39,020 bases of DNA from a virus: positions 1 to 39,020 of IMG/VR virus record IMGVR_UViG_3300025312_000222; one strand, 5' to 3'. The position numbers were made by a program, and so were the translations under genes. Of this stretch, positions 14,401 through 21,832 are shown piece by piece. The notes under the pieces are model-generated. The model did not search any database and had not been told where the DNA came from. It saw only the letters and a list, made by a program, of their open reading frames with translations. Numbering within the stretch: the first letter of the stretch is position 1; every line of letters begins with the position of its first letter.

Positions 14401-14645
14401 TTATGATCCTTGTCATGCGTTAAGGCGTCGGTAGTAAAATACATCTCGCATCCAACAATGGGTTTTATTTCATGTTCTTCACAAGCGTTTACATGGTAAA
14501 GCACACCGGCTAAAGAACCGTGGTCAGTTAACGCAAGGGCCGACTGACCTAGTTCTGCGGCTCTAGCGGCATAATGTTCTGCTGTACCTACACCGTCTAG
14601 TAAAGAGAATTCTCCGTGTCTATGTAAATGAACTAATTTGCTCAT
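11493..14645 (-). CDS. dnaE: DNA polymerase III alpha subunit (DnaE-type, C family)
   Basis: 1050 aa, slightly shorter than cellular DnaE. The N-terminal PHP domain has HLHRHGEFSLLDG and ALTDHGSLAG. The palm has GPGRGSAAGSLV (368-379), PDIDIDF (409-415, catalytic Asp412 and Asp414) and KID (Asp565). Fingers and helix-hairpin-helix follow (e.g. YAFNRSHSTGYSLQAY). A C-terminal OB-like region (VQVGGEVMNVREI...) ends the protein. PHP metal residues look largely intact, so a proofreading-like activity is possible. It is the phage replicative polymerase, encoded with primase, helicase and SSB-like protein. No beta clamp was seen in the window. Confidence 0.95.
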   Translation of the reverse strand: MSKLVHLHRHGEFSLLDGVGTAEHYAARAAELGQSALALTDHGSLAGVLYHVNACEEHEIKPIVGCEMYFTTDALTHDKDHKRFHLVLLAKNLEGFKNLMRLSSLSWQPENFYYKPCIDWRLLRDYSEGLIASTSCMSGIVPKSIVTGDSDGALRYLNTMRDIFGDDLYMEIHPHDDPGQRKVNIELIDMAGNRGIPLVAATDAHYPFKDWYGTQDILVMIQTGQSNKSREQREDAAKDVFKFSGNTYWLMDEQELVEQFINFHPEIPITLVHELIDNTSKISDRCEHFSIDKSPKIPKATKSPLEAERILRQWCKEGLERIGKTDDIDYHNRIEEEFTVMRKLKVLDYFFIVADMVRWAKDNGIRVGPGRGSAAGSLVNYLCRITAVDPIGYELLFERFLNDYRTELPDIDIDFQDDRRDEVKQYLHEKYGDEYVVNVASFQSFKPRAAIQEVSRVLNVPAAKVKRATDVIPQIIFEENIESLEATYPVLKKFLEEYPQVRKHALRLEGQISRQSQHPAAVIITDRPAIDVIPMMQAKDGGMVTQWSERANAQLISPYGFLKIDCLSTDALTMQQLAIEKIKERTGKIIDFEDVNQFPVVESPYKSDELVTANFADGFNVGIFQFASNSIVGLLKHIKPENLEHIIAANALHRPGTLSNGIAFEYADRKNGKTYWKLAHESLEEFIGSTYGFMVFQEQVMQIFRALALDATGADVAQFLKVVAKGIARDLEGKKRLQEYYDQFAAGCEGKKIQKRIYDEIWQQILAMTTYAFNRSHSTGYSLQAYQDKWLKTYYPLEFYSSLLTVNMNSSADSQKKVMKTIREANTVGVNILPPNINTSDTGFTIDGNSIRFGLQAIKFVGGKAVEEIQEKRPFSSYEDFFSRVEKRQLNKRVKNSLFRAGAFDELGGRREWILNEEGLKEDGEISSEDKVFAEKELMGFIVSDDGQTKKYNEILSEYISEELDGSVQVGGEVMNVREITDKKKNKMAFVDLSYNTTDYAATFFSDTYEQYRHLLTEGNMILISGQYDSEYESTVAHRVISVAQLAAEE

Positions 14646-14847
14646 GCCTATCTATATGTCTATTCCAAGCGTTAAAAGCTAAAATTCTTGAATTAAATCT
14701 TTTCTTTCCTTTGGCTCCACATTCACAGCGCCAACAGAAACCCCCTTCTCCATATTTGGGGGAGAAGGGGGTTCTGCCGAAATTACTTATAAATGGTATA
14801 TGAAAACTGCCGTCATTTAATTCAATGCCAGCAAGATTATTCATCAA
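14620..14847 (-). CDS. Small C2H2-like zinc protein, 75 aa
   Basis: CWRCECGAKGKKRFNSRILAF then HIDRH suggests a CxxC...HxxxH finger. The start at 14847 or 14844 overlaps the SSB-like gene end, and its stop overlaps the polymerase start. It may bind DNA. No family assigned. Confidence 0.65.
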   Translation of the reverse strand: MMNNLAGIELNDGSFHIPFISNFGRTPFSPKYGEGGFCWRCECGAKGKKRFNSRILAFNAWNRHIDRHEQISSFT

Positions 14848-15538
14848 TCTGTGTTCTTCTTCTAAATGGAGATTCTCTCGCAGGAGTTACTTCATCTTTC
14901 TTTTCAACTCTAACACCCCACGATTCATATGCAGAAGGAACTGTCAATTCAGTAAGATCAAACTTCTCGTCTTCTAGTTCCTTGTCTGCGGCAGACATTG
15001 ACTGTGGGCCTCCATCTGGGTCGGCAGGAGAAATAAAATACTTAGTGTCGAATTTCTCTCCAACTCGCTTAATTTTGAAATCTCTAGATTTTAGACCTTT
15101 CCAGTCAAAATCTTTTTCCTGTAAATCCTGCAAAACTTCAAAAGAAGCATCCCAAACTACTACTGCATCATCAAAACCAACAGTTTCCCATTTGGTTCCA
15201 ACTTTCTCTTGGATAGGAGCGTCACGCTGAATCATATTAATTTTGCCTCTAAATTTAATATCAACTTCTTGCTCACAACCTGGACAATCCTTGCCTAAAT
15301 TGCGACGACCTTCATCATCTTGATCAATGCAAGGAACCTGTAACGGGAAACTACGACCAGGAACTTTAACTAAATGTACCCATCCGCAGGCTACGTCTTC
15401 ACCTTCTTCAAGGAAACGAACAACGGCTGTTTCACCAGCGCCGAGACGAAAATATCTTATATATTCGCCCCCTCCTGCTTCTCTTCTTCTTTCAATATCT
15501 TCTTTTGCTGACGCTAATGCGCCGAACCCTCTAGCCAT
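14837..15538 (-). CDS. ssDNA-binding protein (phage gp32/SSB-like)
   Basis: 233 aa. EYIRYFRLGAGETAVVRFLEEGE starts an OB-like region, and CIDQ...CPGCEQEV contributes Cys that may bind zinc. The fold continues to about residue 170 (VVVWDASFEVL, DFKIKRVG), then an acidic, low-complexity C-terminal part ending TQIDE. The layout (basic start, OB core, acidic tail) and position next to primase and polymerase fit the actinophage SSB-like family. An ATG after AGGAGA starts it. Confidence 0.7.
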   Translation of the reverse strand: MARGFGALASAKEDIERRREAGGGEYIRYFRLGAGETAVVRFLEEGEDVACGWVHLVKVPGRSFPLQVPCIDQDDEGRRNLGKDCPGCEQEVDIKFRGKINMIQRDAPIQEKVGTKWETVGFDDAVVVWDASFEVLQDLQEKDFDWKGLKSRDFKIKRVGEKFDTKYFISPADPDGGPQSMSAADKELEDEKFDLTELTVPSAYESWGVRVEKKDEVTPARESPFRRRTQIDE

Positions 15539-15564
15539 AATTTCTCCTTTGTTTGTTTTATTGG

Positions 15565-16584
15565 CTATATAAATTGTAGCAAACTAGACTTCTTACTTTG
15601 TAAAAGCCATGCTAATTCTGTCGCGTCCATGTCGGCAGGATCTTTATCATGATTAGGAATAACACTGGTTGGTATAGAATTGCGAAGTTTTTTTGCTGCA
15701 TTGACAGCATCCTCTTCTTCATCAAAAATTAACACAACTTTTTGTCCATATTTTTTGATTAATTCTGCTTGTTCATCAGAAAGAATTTTGCCAGAAATAC
15801 CTACTGTATTCGTATAACCATATTGATGAAGAGCAATTGCATTTAGTTCTCCCTCGCATACAAATAACTCATCACTTTGAGTAATTTTGCTCAATCCGAA
15901 AAGAATCTTTTTCGTTTGATAAGGATTAAAACCATACTCTGGGCCACCCAACACTATATACCTAGGCAATTTATTTACAGCTCGACCTTTGAAACCAACA
16001 AGTCCGCCCTCTTCGTTCCTTATAGGAATAGAGATTCTTTCAGAAATCTTATCCCATCCAATTTCAAACTTATCTAAGACTTCCGGGCTGAATCCTCTGT
16101 TTAGCATATATTCTATGGGGGCGTCAATAGAATCTCTTGTGTCGCCTGAATATTTAAACCAAGCTATAGCACTCTTCCAGTCTATTTTTCTGCGCGTCGC
16201 TTCTATTTCATCAATAACTGGCAATGGACCATCAGTTTTTGTCTCTTCTTTTTCTCTTAATATTCCTTTAACATTATCTAAAATTGTTTTTTGGTCTGGA
16301 ACCGATGAGCCGATGAATCTTTCTTTAATCCATATGGCTGATTGAAACGGAGATACATTTTCTAATTCTGCTAAAAAACCTACTGCATTGCCATGCATAC
16401 CACAACTGAAACAATAAAATTTGGTAGTTCCTTGTTCCATAGAGGCAGAAGGATTTGCATCGCCGCGATAATGCTGATCTGAAAAACAGGAATACCAATA
16501 ATCTTTTCCGTCTTTGCGGACGTTATTCATCCCCAGTTCATTTAGAAAATCTTCTACTTCTATTTTACTTAAATCAAGAGTCAA
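15565..16584 (-). CDS. DNA primase (DnaG-like)
   Basis: 339 aa. The N-terminal zinc finger is of CHC2 type: Cys33, His38, Cys58 and Cys61 in YWYSCFSDQHYRGD...KFYCFSCGMHG. The RNAP-like/TOPRIM core has ISIPIRNEEGGLVGFKGRA, then LFVCEGELNAIALHQYG and VVLIFDEEEDA. It lacks the long DnaG C-terminal helicase-binding domain, as phage primases often do. It makes RNA primers for the DnaE-type polymerase. Confidence 0.9.
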   Translation of the reverse strand: MTLDLSKIEVEDFLNELGMNNVRKDGKDYWYSCFSDQHYRGDANPSASMEQGTTKFYCFSCGMHGNAVGFLAELENVSPFQSAIWIKERFIGSSVPDQKTILDNVKGILREKEETKTDGPLPVIDEIEATRRKIDWKSAIAWFKYSGDTRDSIDAPIEYMLNRGFSPEVLDKFEIGWDKISERISIPIRNEEGGLVGFKGRAVNKLPRYIVLGGPEYGFNPYQTKKILFGLSKITQSDELFVCEGELNAIALHQYGYTNTVGISGKILSDEQAELIKKYGQKVVLIFDEEEDAVNAAKKLRNSIPTSVIPNHDKDPADMDATELAWLLQSKKSSLLQFI

Positions 16585-17049
16585 TTAAGCTCTCCAATCA
16601 TTCGTAGCGATTGTTTCCCATTCAGAACTAACTTCGTAGTTATCATCAAAAACATTTATTGAATAATAAAGCTCTTCTTCCTTATCTACATCATAAGCCC
16701 AACCTCCATAATAACCATTGCTAGAATTTCTAAATACAAGATCAATTACACCGAGATCAGTAAAAATTTTATACCCATAAGCAGAATCATATTGTTGTCG
16801 AGTTCTATTATCGTCCGGCACTGGCATATCAATTTTTTCAATAGAAATAATTACTCCTGGGGTAGCACTAACAGCCCCAATAATATCTGCCCACCAAGAT
16901 TCTGAGCAGCAATCTCCTTCGGTAGCGACATATTTATCTTCGCCCCCTCCCAAGGAAAGCCTTAAATCTCTTTGACGATTTTTAGATACAGCAAGACTAT
17001 GGAGCACCTTGCCCTCTAAATTTTGAAATGGTTCGTCATAATAACCCAT
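16585..17049 (-). CDS. DUF7448-like protein, 154 aa
   Basis: It contains EGDCCSESWWADIIG followed by beta strands and an YGYKIFTDLGVIDLVFRNSSNGYY segment. This is the arrangement of a phage/bacterial domain of unknown function built around GDCCSES; naming it DUF7448 is from memory and unverified. It directly precedes the primase with no gap. Confidence 0.6.
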   Translation of the reverse strand: MGYYDEPFQNLEGKVLHSLAVSKNRQRDLRLSLGGGEDKYVATEGDCCSESWWADIIGAVSATPGVIISIEKIDMPVPDDNRTRQQYDSAYGYKIFTDLGVIDLVFRNSSNGYYGGWAYDVDKEEELYYSINVFDDNYEVSSEWETIATNDWRA

Positions 17050-17058
17050 TGTCTCCCC

Positions 17059-17208
17059 TTATTGAAGTTTTTCCAATGTAGTTTCCGCAGTTTTTTTATC
17101 TTCAAATAAAAATACAGTAGATTCATCTTCTGTACGAAAAATTTTATATTTAAAAACTCTTCGTCCCGGTCGCCAAATTGGTTTCTTTAATTTTTTTATT
17201 TTATACAT
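17059..17208 (-). CDS. Hypothetical basic protein, 49 aa
   Basis: Start at 17208 (MYKIKKLKKPIW...) after AAAGGG, rather than the upstream ATG at 17241, which lies in the terminator stem. The N-terminal half is very basic, the C-terminal half acidic (FEDKKTAETTLEKLQ). No family recognised. Confidence 0.5.
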   Translation of the reverse strand: MYKIKKLKKPIWRPGRRVFKYKIFRTEDESTVFLFEDKKTAETTLEKLQ

Positions 17209-17220
17209 AAACCCTTTCTT

Positions 17221-17268
17221 AAAAAAGATAACTGCCCCCACTAGGAAACTTAGCGTTTTCCGGGGCAG
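17221..17268 (-). terminator. Terminator downstream of the tmRNA
   Basis: On the minus strand CTGCCCC (17268-17262) pairs with GGGGCAG (17238-17232), with a second GGAAA/TTTCC helix inside, and TTATCTTTTTT follows. A small TAGGA/TCCTA hairpin lies just upstream (17283-17298). Confidence 0.75.
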
Positions 17269-17316
17269 CCTCTTTCTCTGACCTATAGGATGAATCCTAG
17301 TTTCCGCTTTAGTCTA

Positions 17317-17693
17317 TGGACGCGAGGAGAATCGAACTCCTGTCTTACATATCATAACATTAAATCTTATAGCAGCTTTTGGGGGCACCAAGTGCGGTTT
17401 ATCCAACTCCACCTTATCGTCTTTCCGATTCGTCAGACCCGATTCGCCGGGGATTCCACTTAGTCTTTCCTAAGAGTCAGGAAGATGCTTCAGATTTTAT
17501 TCCGACGCCCTCCGCCACGCTTAATTTCTGTTCGATGGTATTAAGCGAAAACCAGTTCTCGCGCAGGAGCTACGGTAACTGCTCCGGCGAAGAAAAGATG
17601 TGTTACATCTTTTGCGTTTATTTGTTTTGACATTAGGCTGTCAACCGCTGCAATTTAATATCTGTTTTATATAATCGAAACCTTTACGCGCCC
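17317..17693 (-). ncRNA. ssrA: Phage-encoded tmRNA with 24-residue tag
   Basis: 377 nt. The 5' end GGGCGCG (17693-17687) pairs with 3' CGCGTCC (17324-17318), with discriminator A and CCA not encoded. TTTCGAT follows the 5' acceptor as in all tmRNAs. The T arm AGGAG-TTCGATT-CTCCT precedes the 3' acceptor. The tag frame runs from GCA (17615-17613) to TAA (17543-17541): it starts AKDVTHLFF, ends ARELVFA and has 24 residues, compared with about 10-12 in typical bacterial tags. Long tags are known from mycobacteriophage Bxz1-type tmRNAs. The hydrophobic end should be a degron. It starts one base after the stop of the upstream gene and may be processed from the operon transcript. Confidence 0.9.
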
Positions 17694-17924
17694 TTACGCC
17701 TCCATTAATAGACTTTCATCTTTATCTGATACTACTACTTCAAAATATAGCATGTCCTCTACCTCTTTGTCAAGGAACTGCTTGCGTTTTTGTTGTCTTC
17801 TTAACTTTTCGTGATACTTTATGTTCGCGCACACAACACCGCTGCTTGTAACGAAACCATGACCTTTTTTGCCAAGTAACGGCGAACCGCATATGCTACA
17901 TCTTCTTCTGTAATTTTTTGCCAA
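17694..17924 (-). CDS. Small zinc-ribbon-like protein, 76 aa
   Basis: CSICGSPLLGKKGHG and a later Cys (VVCAN) suggest a small zinc ribbon, then a basic helix (KLRRQQKRKQF) and an acidic C-terminus. It lies between nrdJ and the tmRNA with no spacer on either side. Function unknown. Confidence 0.65.
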   Translation of the reverse strand: MAKNYRRRCSICGSPLLGKKGHGFVTSSGVVCANIKYHEKLRRQQKRKQFLDKEVEDMLYFEVVVSDKDESLLMEA

Positions 17925-19787
17925 TTATGCTGTCACCTTTTCTTTATCTACTGTGAATACGGTTGATTTTTCAAATAATTTATCTAAACCGATTGCCACA
18001 TGCTCTGGAATTTCACATTTTCCATTTAAACAATTGGCTTCGTCTCCATTACGTTCTTTACGTTTAATCTTATCTTCTGGTGTAGATTTTAGCACAGATG
18101 CTATATCTTCTAGGAGAACAGGTTCAAATGGTTCATTTTCTCTACTTCCCCACCTGTAGAACGTTGTGCCTTTAAGTGAGGGTAAATACTTGAGCCAAAT
18201 ATCCGATAAATCTTCCATAGGAAAATCATTTGCAAGATTAATTGTTTTAGAGACAGCATTATCAACATGCTTTTGTACAATTTCTTGCATTTTGAAATGA
18301 GTATCAACTGAAATGTCTGCTGCTCCTTCACATAAGTCACCAAATTTCTCATAAGCTGGCTCAATTACTAATACTTTCTCAATAACTGTGTCGAGGCTAT
18401 CGTTAACGGTCTTAATCCTACGGTAGTAAACTGGAGCCATATAGGGTTCAATTCCTGTTGAAACGCCGGATACGATACCAGTTGTACCTGTAGGCGCAAC
18501 GGTAAGCAAGGCGCAGTTCCGTATACCATATTCTTTTACCTTTCTTCTTATAGCCGGTTTCATTGTTCGCATAAATCCACTATCTACAAATTCTGGCTTG
18601 AAGGCGGGAAATGGACCCTTCTCAATAGCTAAATTTATTGAAGTATCATATGCAGCATGTTTAATGTACGAAAACAGTTTATCAACAAATTCTTGTGCCT
18701 GTGTTGAGGAATATTTAAGACCGAGTTCAAGCAACATTGTGTGAAGGCCCATAACTCCAAGCCCGATGCGCCGAACTTCTTCACAATTCTCTTTAATTTT
18801 GTCGAATGGATAATGATTTACTGTAAGAACATTATCTAAAAATCTTATTGCTATTCTTATCGTTTCTTCCAAAGCTTCAAAATCAAATGATTCATCTTTA
18901 ACAAAACGAGGAAGAACAAGAGCGCCGAGACAACAGCAACCATAGGGTTCCAGCCAGATTTCTCCACAAGGATTAGTTGATACAAGAGGAGTCCGATAAA
19001 ATATATTATTGAAGCTGTTAGCCAAAAATCCATTGAGAACACCCGGCTCTCCATTATTCCATGCATTTTTGACGATTGTTTCCCAGAGTTCTCTAGCGCT
19101 AATTGTGTCGCCGGTTTTTCTACCTGACCATTCAAGTTCTATTTCACCATTTTCTTCAACTAAGTTAATAAAATCACTAGTATTCATATTTATAATAACA
19201 CTAATGTTCGTATTTGATAACTGTTTATCAATAAGCTTAGAATTAAGAAATTCCCATATGTCTGGATGAGTAACATTAAGACAAGACATTTTGGCCATTC
19301 GTCTACCGCCCCCGGCAACCAATTCGTGACCCACCTCGTTATCCATTCGCATTAATGAGACAGGCCCAGTTGCTTGACCTCCTGTTCCTTTAATTGCTGA
19401 ACCACGCGGTCTGATTGGGCTGAAATTAATTCCAACTCCACCCCCCGTGCCGGAGATAATAAGTGACTCCTTAAGTAAATCTCCCCAACCTTCTCTAGAA
19501 TCTCCAACAGGAATGACAAAGCAATTGAGAAGCTGCCCCTTCGGTCTTCCTGCTCCATACCAAATCCTTCCTCCTGGCATAAATCTATTGGATGTAATTT
19601 CATCAAAGAAACGCATTTGCCATTTCTTTCTTTTATCGCCTTCTTCTGCCGCCGCAACATGTTCTGCCACCCGTAGGCTAGCGCCAGTCCAATTCTCATT
19701 TTCATCTATAGCATATGATCGCCTAAAAACATCTTCCCCTAAATCATCTAAAACAAAGGGGACAGACCCCTTGGCGGTTACTTCCAT
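17925..19787 (-). CDS. nrdJ: Class II (B12-dependent) ribonucleoside reductase
   Basis: 620 aa. Residues 86-90 LLNCF hold the first redox Cys (89). SGTGGGVGINFSPIRPRG lies at 112-129. The catalytic NPCGE is at 272-276 (Cys274, Glu276), followed by a Cys cluster at 283-286 that supplies the partner Cys. Glycine-rich APTGTTGIVSGVSTGIEP binds substrate phosphate. The C-terminal NCLNGKCEI is the CxnC reductant pair. It makes dNDPs/dNTPs using adenosylcobalamin, so a B12-containing host is implied. It pairs functionally with ThyX and the HD nucleotidase. Confidence 0.9.
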   Translation of the reverse strand: MEVTAKGSVPFVLDDLGEDVFRRSYAIDENENWTGASLRVAEHVAAAEEGDKRKKWQMRFFDEITSNRFMPGGRIWYGAGRPKGQLLNCFVIPVGDSREGWGDLLKESLIISGTGGGVGINFSPIRPRGSAIKGTGGQATGPVSLMRMDNEVGHELVAGGGRRMAKMSCLNVTHPDIWEFLNSKLIDKQLSNTNISVIINMNTSDFINLVEENGEIELEWSGRKTGDTISARELWETIVKNAWNNGEPGVLNGFLANSFNNIFYRTPLVSTNPCGEIWLEPYGCCCLGALVLPRFVKDESFDFEALEETIRIAIRFLDNVLTVNHYPFDKIKENCEEVRRIGLGVMGLHTMLLELGLKYSSTQAQEFVDKLFSYIKHAAYDTSINLAIEKGPFPAFKPEFVDSGFMRTMKPAIRRKVKEYGIRNCALLTVAPTGTTGIVSGVSTGIEPYMAPVYYRRIKTVNDSLDTVIEKVLVIEPAYEKFGDLCEGAADISVDTHFKMQEIVQKHVDNAVSKTINLANDFPMEDLSDIWLKYLPSLKGTTFYRWGSRENEPFEPVLLEDIASVLKSTPEDKIKRKERNGDEANCLNGKCEIPEHVAIGLDKLFEKSTVFTVDKEKVTA

Positions 19788-19859
19788 CGTTACTCCTTAT
19801 TTAAATTTTTAACAGACCACTAATAATACAGTATCTCACTACCGCATGGGTTTTGATTA

Positions 19860-20045
19860 TTACAATAGTTTTGTTGGTTTTCCATCTGACAACCTAAGAA
19901 CAACAAATTTACCTCTTCTCCATAGCCAGCGTTCTCTAAGAGTCATTTTTCGTGATGTTCCATCTGGAAATATAAGAGTGTTTTGTGATCTAATAATTGG
20001 TTTTACCTGCCCCCTTGTTACTATTGGGTCTAAGAGATATTCCAT
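19860..20045 (-). CDS. Hypothetical protein, 61 aa
   Basis: The start at 20045 is set by a strong AAAGGAGG seven bases upstream. A longer in-frame ORF from 20201 reads through the HNH gene and is unlikely. MEYLLDPIVTRGQVKPIIR... then a basic segment (TSRKMTLRERWLWRRGK). Function unknown. Confidence 0.6.
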   Translation of the reverse strand: MEYLLDPIVTRGQVKPIIRSQNTLIFPDGTSRKMTLRERWLWRRGKFVVLRLSDGKPTKLL

Positions 20046-20061
20046 TCCAATGCCTCCTTTA

Positions 20062-20472
20062 TTAGTATACTTCAATATCACATGAACCACATGTTCTACA
20101 GCGTCGTCGCACTCCTTCGCCATGATGACCTGTTCTAAGTTCAAGATTTTCAATACGATTATCGTCCTTAATGCCATTAATATGATGAATAGTTTCATCA
20201 TCTAGTAATGAACGTCCAAAATATTCTTCCATTATAAGGCGATGTTCTTGTCCAACATAATAACTATTGCTATTGTTATGAACAAATACAACAATGTACC
20301 CATCAACAGAACGCAAGTTACAACGAAGACCGGGAGTGCGCTGACGAATAAAACGAACAGGAATCAACTCGTTGCCTTTAAGTTGTTGTTTATAATGCGC
20401 AGAACATAGCCCTCGTGCTCTTATCTTTCTACCGCATTCTTTAAAAATACATATATCTTTACTTTTATTCAT
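20062..20472 (-). CDS. HNH homing-type endonuclease
   Basis: 136 aa from ATG 20472, which overlaps the thyX stop by 8 nt. A zinc-like N-terminus ([20 protein letters not shown]) is common in phage HNH proteins. The HNH_3 core is [17 protein letters not shown] preceded by [13 protein letters not shown]-terminal CRTCG. Free-standing HNH genes next to thyX are frequent mobile homing genes; no intron is visible. Confidence 0.8.
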   Translation of the reverse strand: MNKSKDICIFKECGRKIRARGLCSAHYKQQLKGNELIPVRFIRQRTPGLRCNLRSVDGYIVVFVHNNSNSYYVGQEHRLIMEEYFGRSLLDDETIHHINGIKDDNRIENLELRTGHHGEGVRRRCRTCGSCDIEVY

Positions 20473-21094
20473 CGCCCCAAAGAGCTTCCGATATAATTGG
20501 GAACTGTTCAATAAATATTTTTTTAATCTCTGCGACAATATCTGAATGTTCTCTTTGTGTACCATGCTCTGGTATTCTCAAGCTTAAATAATGAATCCAA
20601 GAACGTATTGTTCCATGCATATAAATTTTAGTTTCTGTTGTTGACGGAAGTAAAAATCTTGCGCTTTCTTTTGCAAAACCTTTATCTAAAGCTTCTTTAT
20701 AAAACATAAAACACGCATCGGCAATAAATTTTTGTGTTCTTAAAAACCATTCTTGATCTTTCTGAGACATATCGTCCATAGAATTTTGTCTGTTTTTATT
20801 ATCTTGACGCCGACCAAGATAAACAACATAATTACCAACTTCTGCATATCTCTGACTAAATTCTTGAAATGTAAATGATCTATGTCTTAGAAATTGTGGC
20901 GCAAGAGCTCTAGAAGTTGTAATTTCCACAACCATATCTCCCATTTCAAATGGACTCCAATGGCCCTCTCTAATCATATACTTAAGAAGACCAGCAATGT
21001 TTGGATTGTCCTGTTGGGGACTAGAAACACGCGCACAATATGCAATGGTTTCTTCTGCGTTAGGAGTAACTGAAATTAACTTGGTATAGCTCAA
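20465..21094 (-). CDS. thyX: Flavin-dependent thymidylate synthase
   Basis: 209 aa. The ThyX signature is at 70-83: [14 protein letters not shown] (RHRxxSxxxxSxRY type, with the first Ser replaced in a FTF context). The C-terminal [13 protein letters not shown] segment completes the active site. It methylates dUMP to dTMP with FADH2 and methylenetetrahydrofolate. It sits with NrdJ in the dNTP-supply part of the operon. Confidence 0.9.
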   Translation of the reverse strand: MSYTKLISVTPNAEETIAYCARVSSPQQDNPNIAGLLKYMIREGHWSPFEMGDMVVEITTSRALAPQFLRHRSFTFQEFSQRYAEVGNYVVYLGRRQDNKNRQNSMDDMSQKDQEWFLRTQKFIADACFMFYKEALDKGFAKESARFLLPSTTETKIYMHGTIRSWIHYLSLRIPEHGTQREHSDIVAEIKKIFIEQFPIISEALWGDE

Positions 21095-21489
21095 TTTCTG
21101 TACCTCTTTTTATTAACTCCGGCACGCAAAACATTTATTCTTCTATTTTTTAATTCTTCTGGATCGTATATTTCTTTAGTAAAGGCATTAACCGCTTCAT
21201 CTAAATCTTCTCTAGAGATATATACATAATCATTCTGAGTACCATTCTTATATCTATTTTGAAGAGCATCAAACGCCTCTGCCAATGACATAGCTTTTTT
21301 GTCTTTACGACCAAAAACTATCCATCCGTCAGACCACGTTTCATAATTATGATAAGGCCGACTGTTATGTAATTCAAAACCGCATCGTCTTAGAATCAAT
21401 TGTTTAATTCCGTCTTCCATTCCGATACTACTTGATAAACGCAAGTCTAAATCTATTGGATTTAATTGACTCATAGCTTTATTAGGCAT
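21091..21489 (-). CDS. Hypothetical protein, 132 aa
   Basis: Start at ATG 21489 (MPNKAMSQLNPIDLD...), overlapping the upstream stop by 8 nt with AAGGA in front. Mixed alpha/beta: HNYETWSDGWIVFGRKDKK, then helices, and a basic C-terminus ([18 protein letters not shown]). No family recognised. Confidence 0.6.
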   Translation of the reverse strand: MPNKAMSQLNPIDLDLRLSSSIGMEDGIKQLILRRCGFELHNSRPYHNYETWSDGWIVFGRKDKKAMSLAEAFDALQNRYKNGTQNDYVYISREDLDEAVNAFTKEIYDPEELKNRRINVLRAGVNKKRYRN

Positions 21490-21832
21490 TTGTCCATTTT
21501 CCTTCTTTGTTAATCTCAATTTTTAAATTTTTCAATTCCATTGCTTTTTCTACCCTTTCTTCGACAGTTTCCATTATTCCCAACATTTCTGCCGATTTTA
21601 TTCTATGCCATTTTTTCCATTCTTGAGTTTCCAACATTCTTCTAAATGCTTTTTTCTTATTCTGCTCCAATGATCTTTGATCCTGTGATTGACCTATTGC
21701 TCCAGATTCAGGGTGCGTTATTCTGCAAGCAGTAGCTACCTTGTCTCGTTTTTGCCCACCAGATTTTCCTGATTTAAATGTTTCTATTTTTAAATCTTTT
21801 TTAGTTACTGAAAACAGTAGTTCTTTCGACAT
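21482..21832 (-). CDS. RF-1-like GGQ domain protein (codon-independent release factor type)
   Basis: 116 aa from ATG 21832, with AGGAG six bases upstream. Residues 21-48 show SGKSGGQKRDKVATACRITHPESGAIG, the class I release factor catalytic domain with GGQ at 25-27. SQDQRSLEQNKKKAFRRM follows as in RF1/RF2. The codon-recognition domain is absent, as in ArfB/ICT1 rescue factors, though the basic ArfB tail is not obvious. It probably hydrolyses peptidyl-tRNA on stalled or ending ribosomes. It overlaps the helicase end by 32 nt. Confidence 0.85.
   Translation of the reverse strand: MSKELLFSVTKKDLKIETFKSGKSGGQKRDKVATACRITHPESGAIGQSQDQRSLEQNKKKAFRRMLETQEWKKWHRIKSAEMLGIMETVEERVEKAMELKNLKIEINKEGKWTNA

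Noticed and set aside
17379-17630. 83-aa plus-strand ORF
   Set aside because: Antisense to the tmRNA; no ribosome binding site.
19846-20085. 79-aa plus-strand ORF
   Set aside because: Antisense to the 61-aa and HNH genes, which have better SD and homology.
20062-20472. Intron in thyX associated with the HNH gene
   Set aside because: thyX is continuous and full-length; the HNH gene is free-standing.
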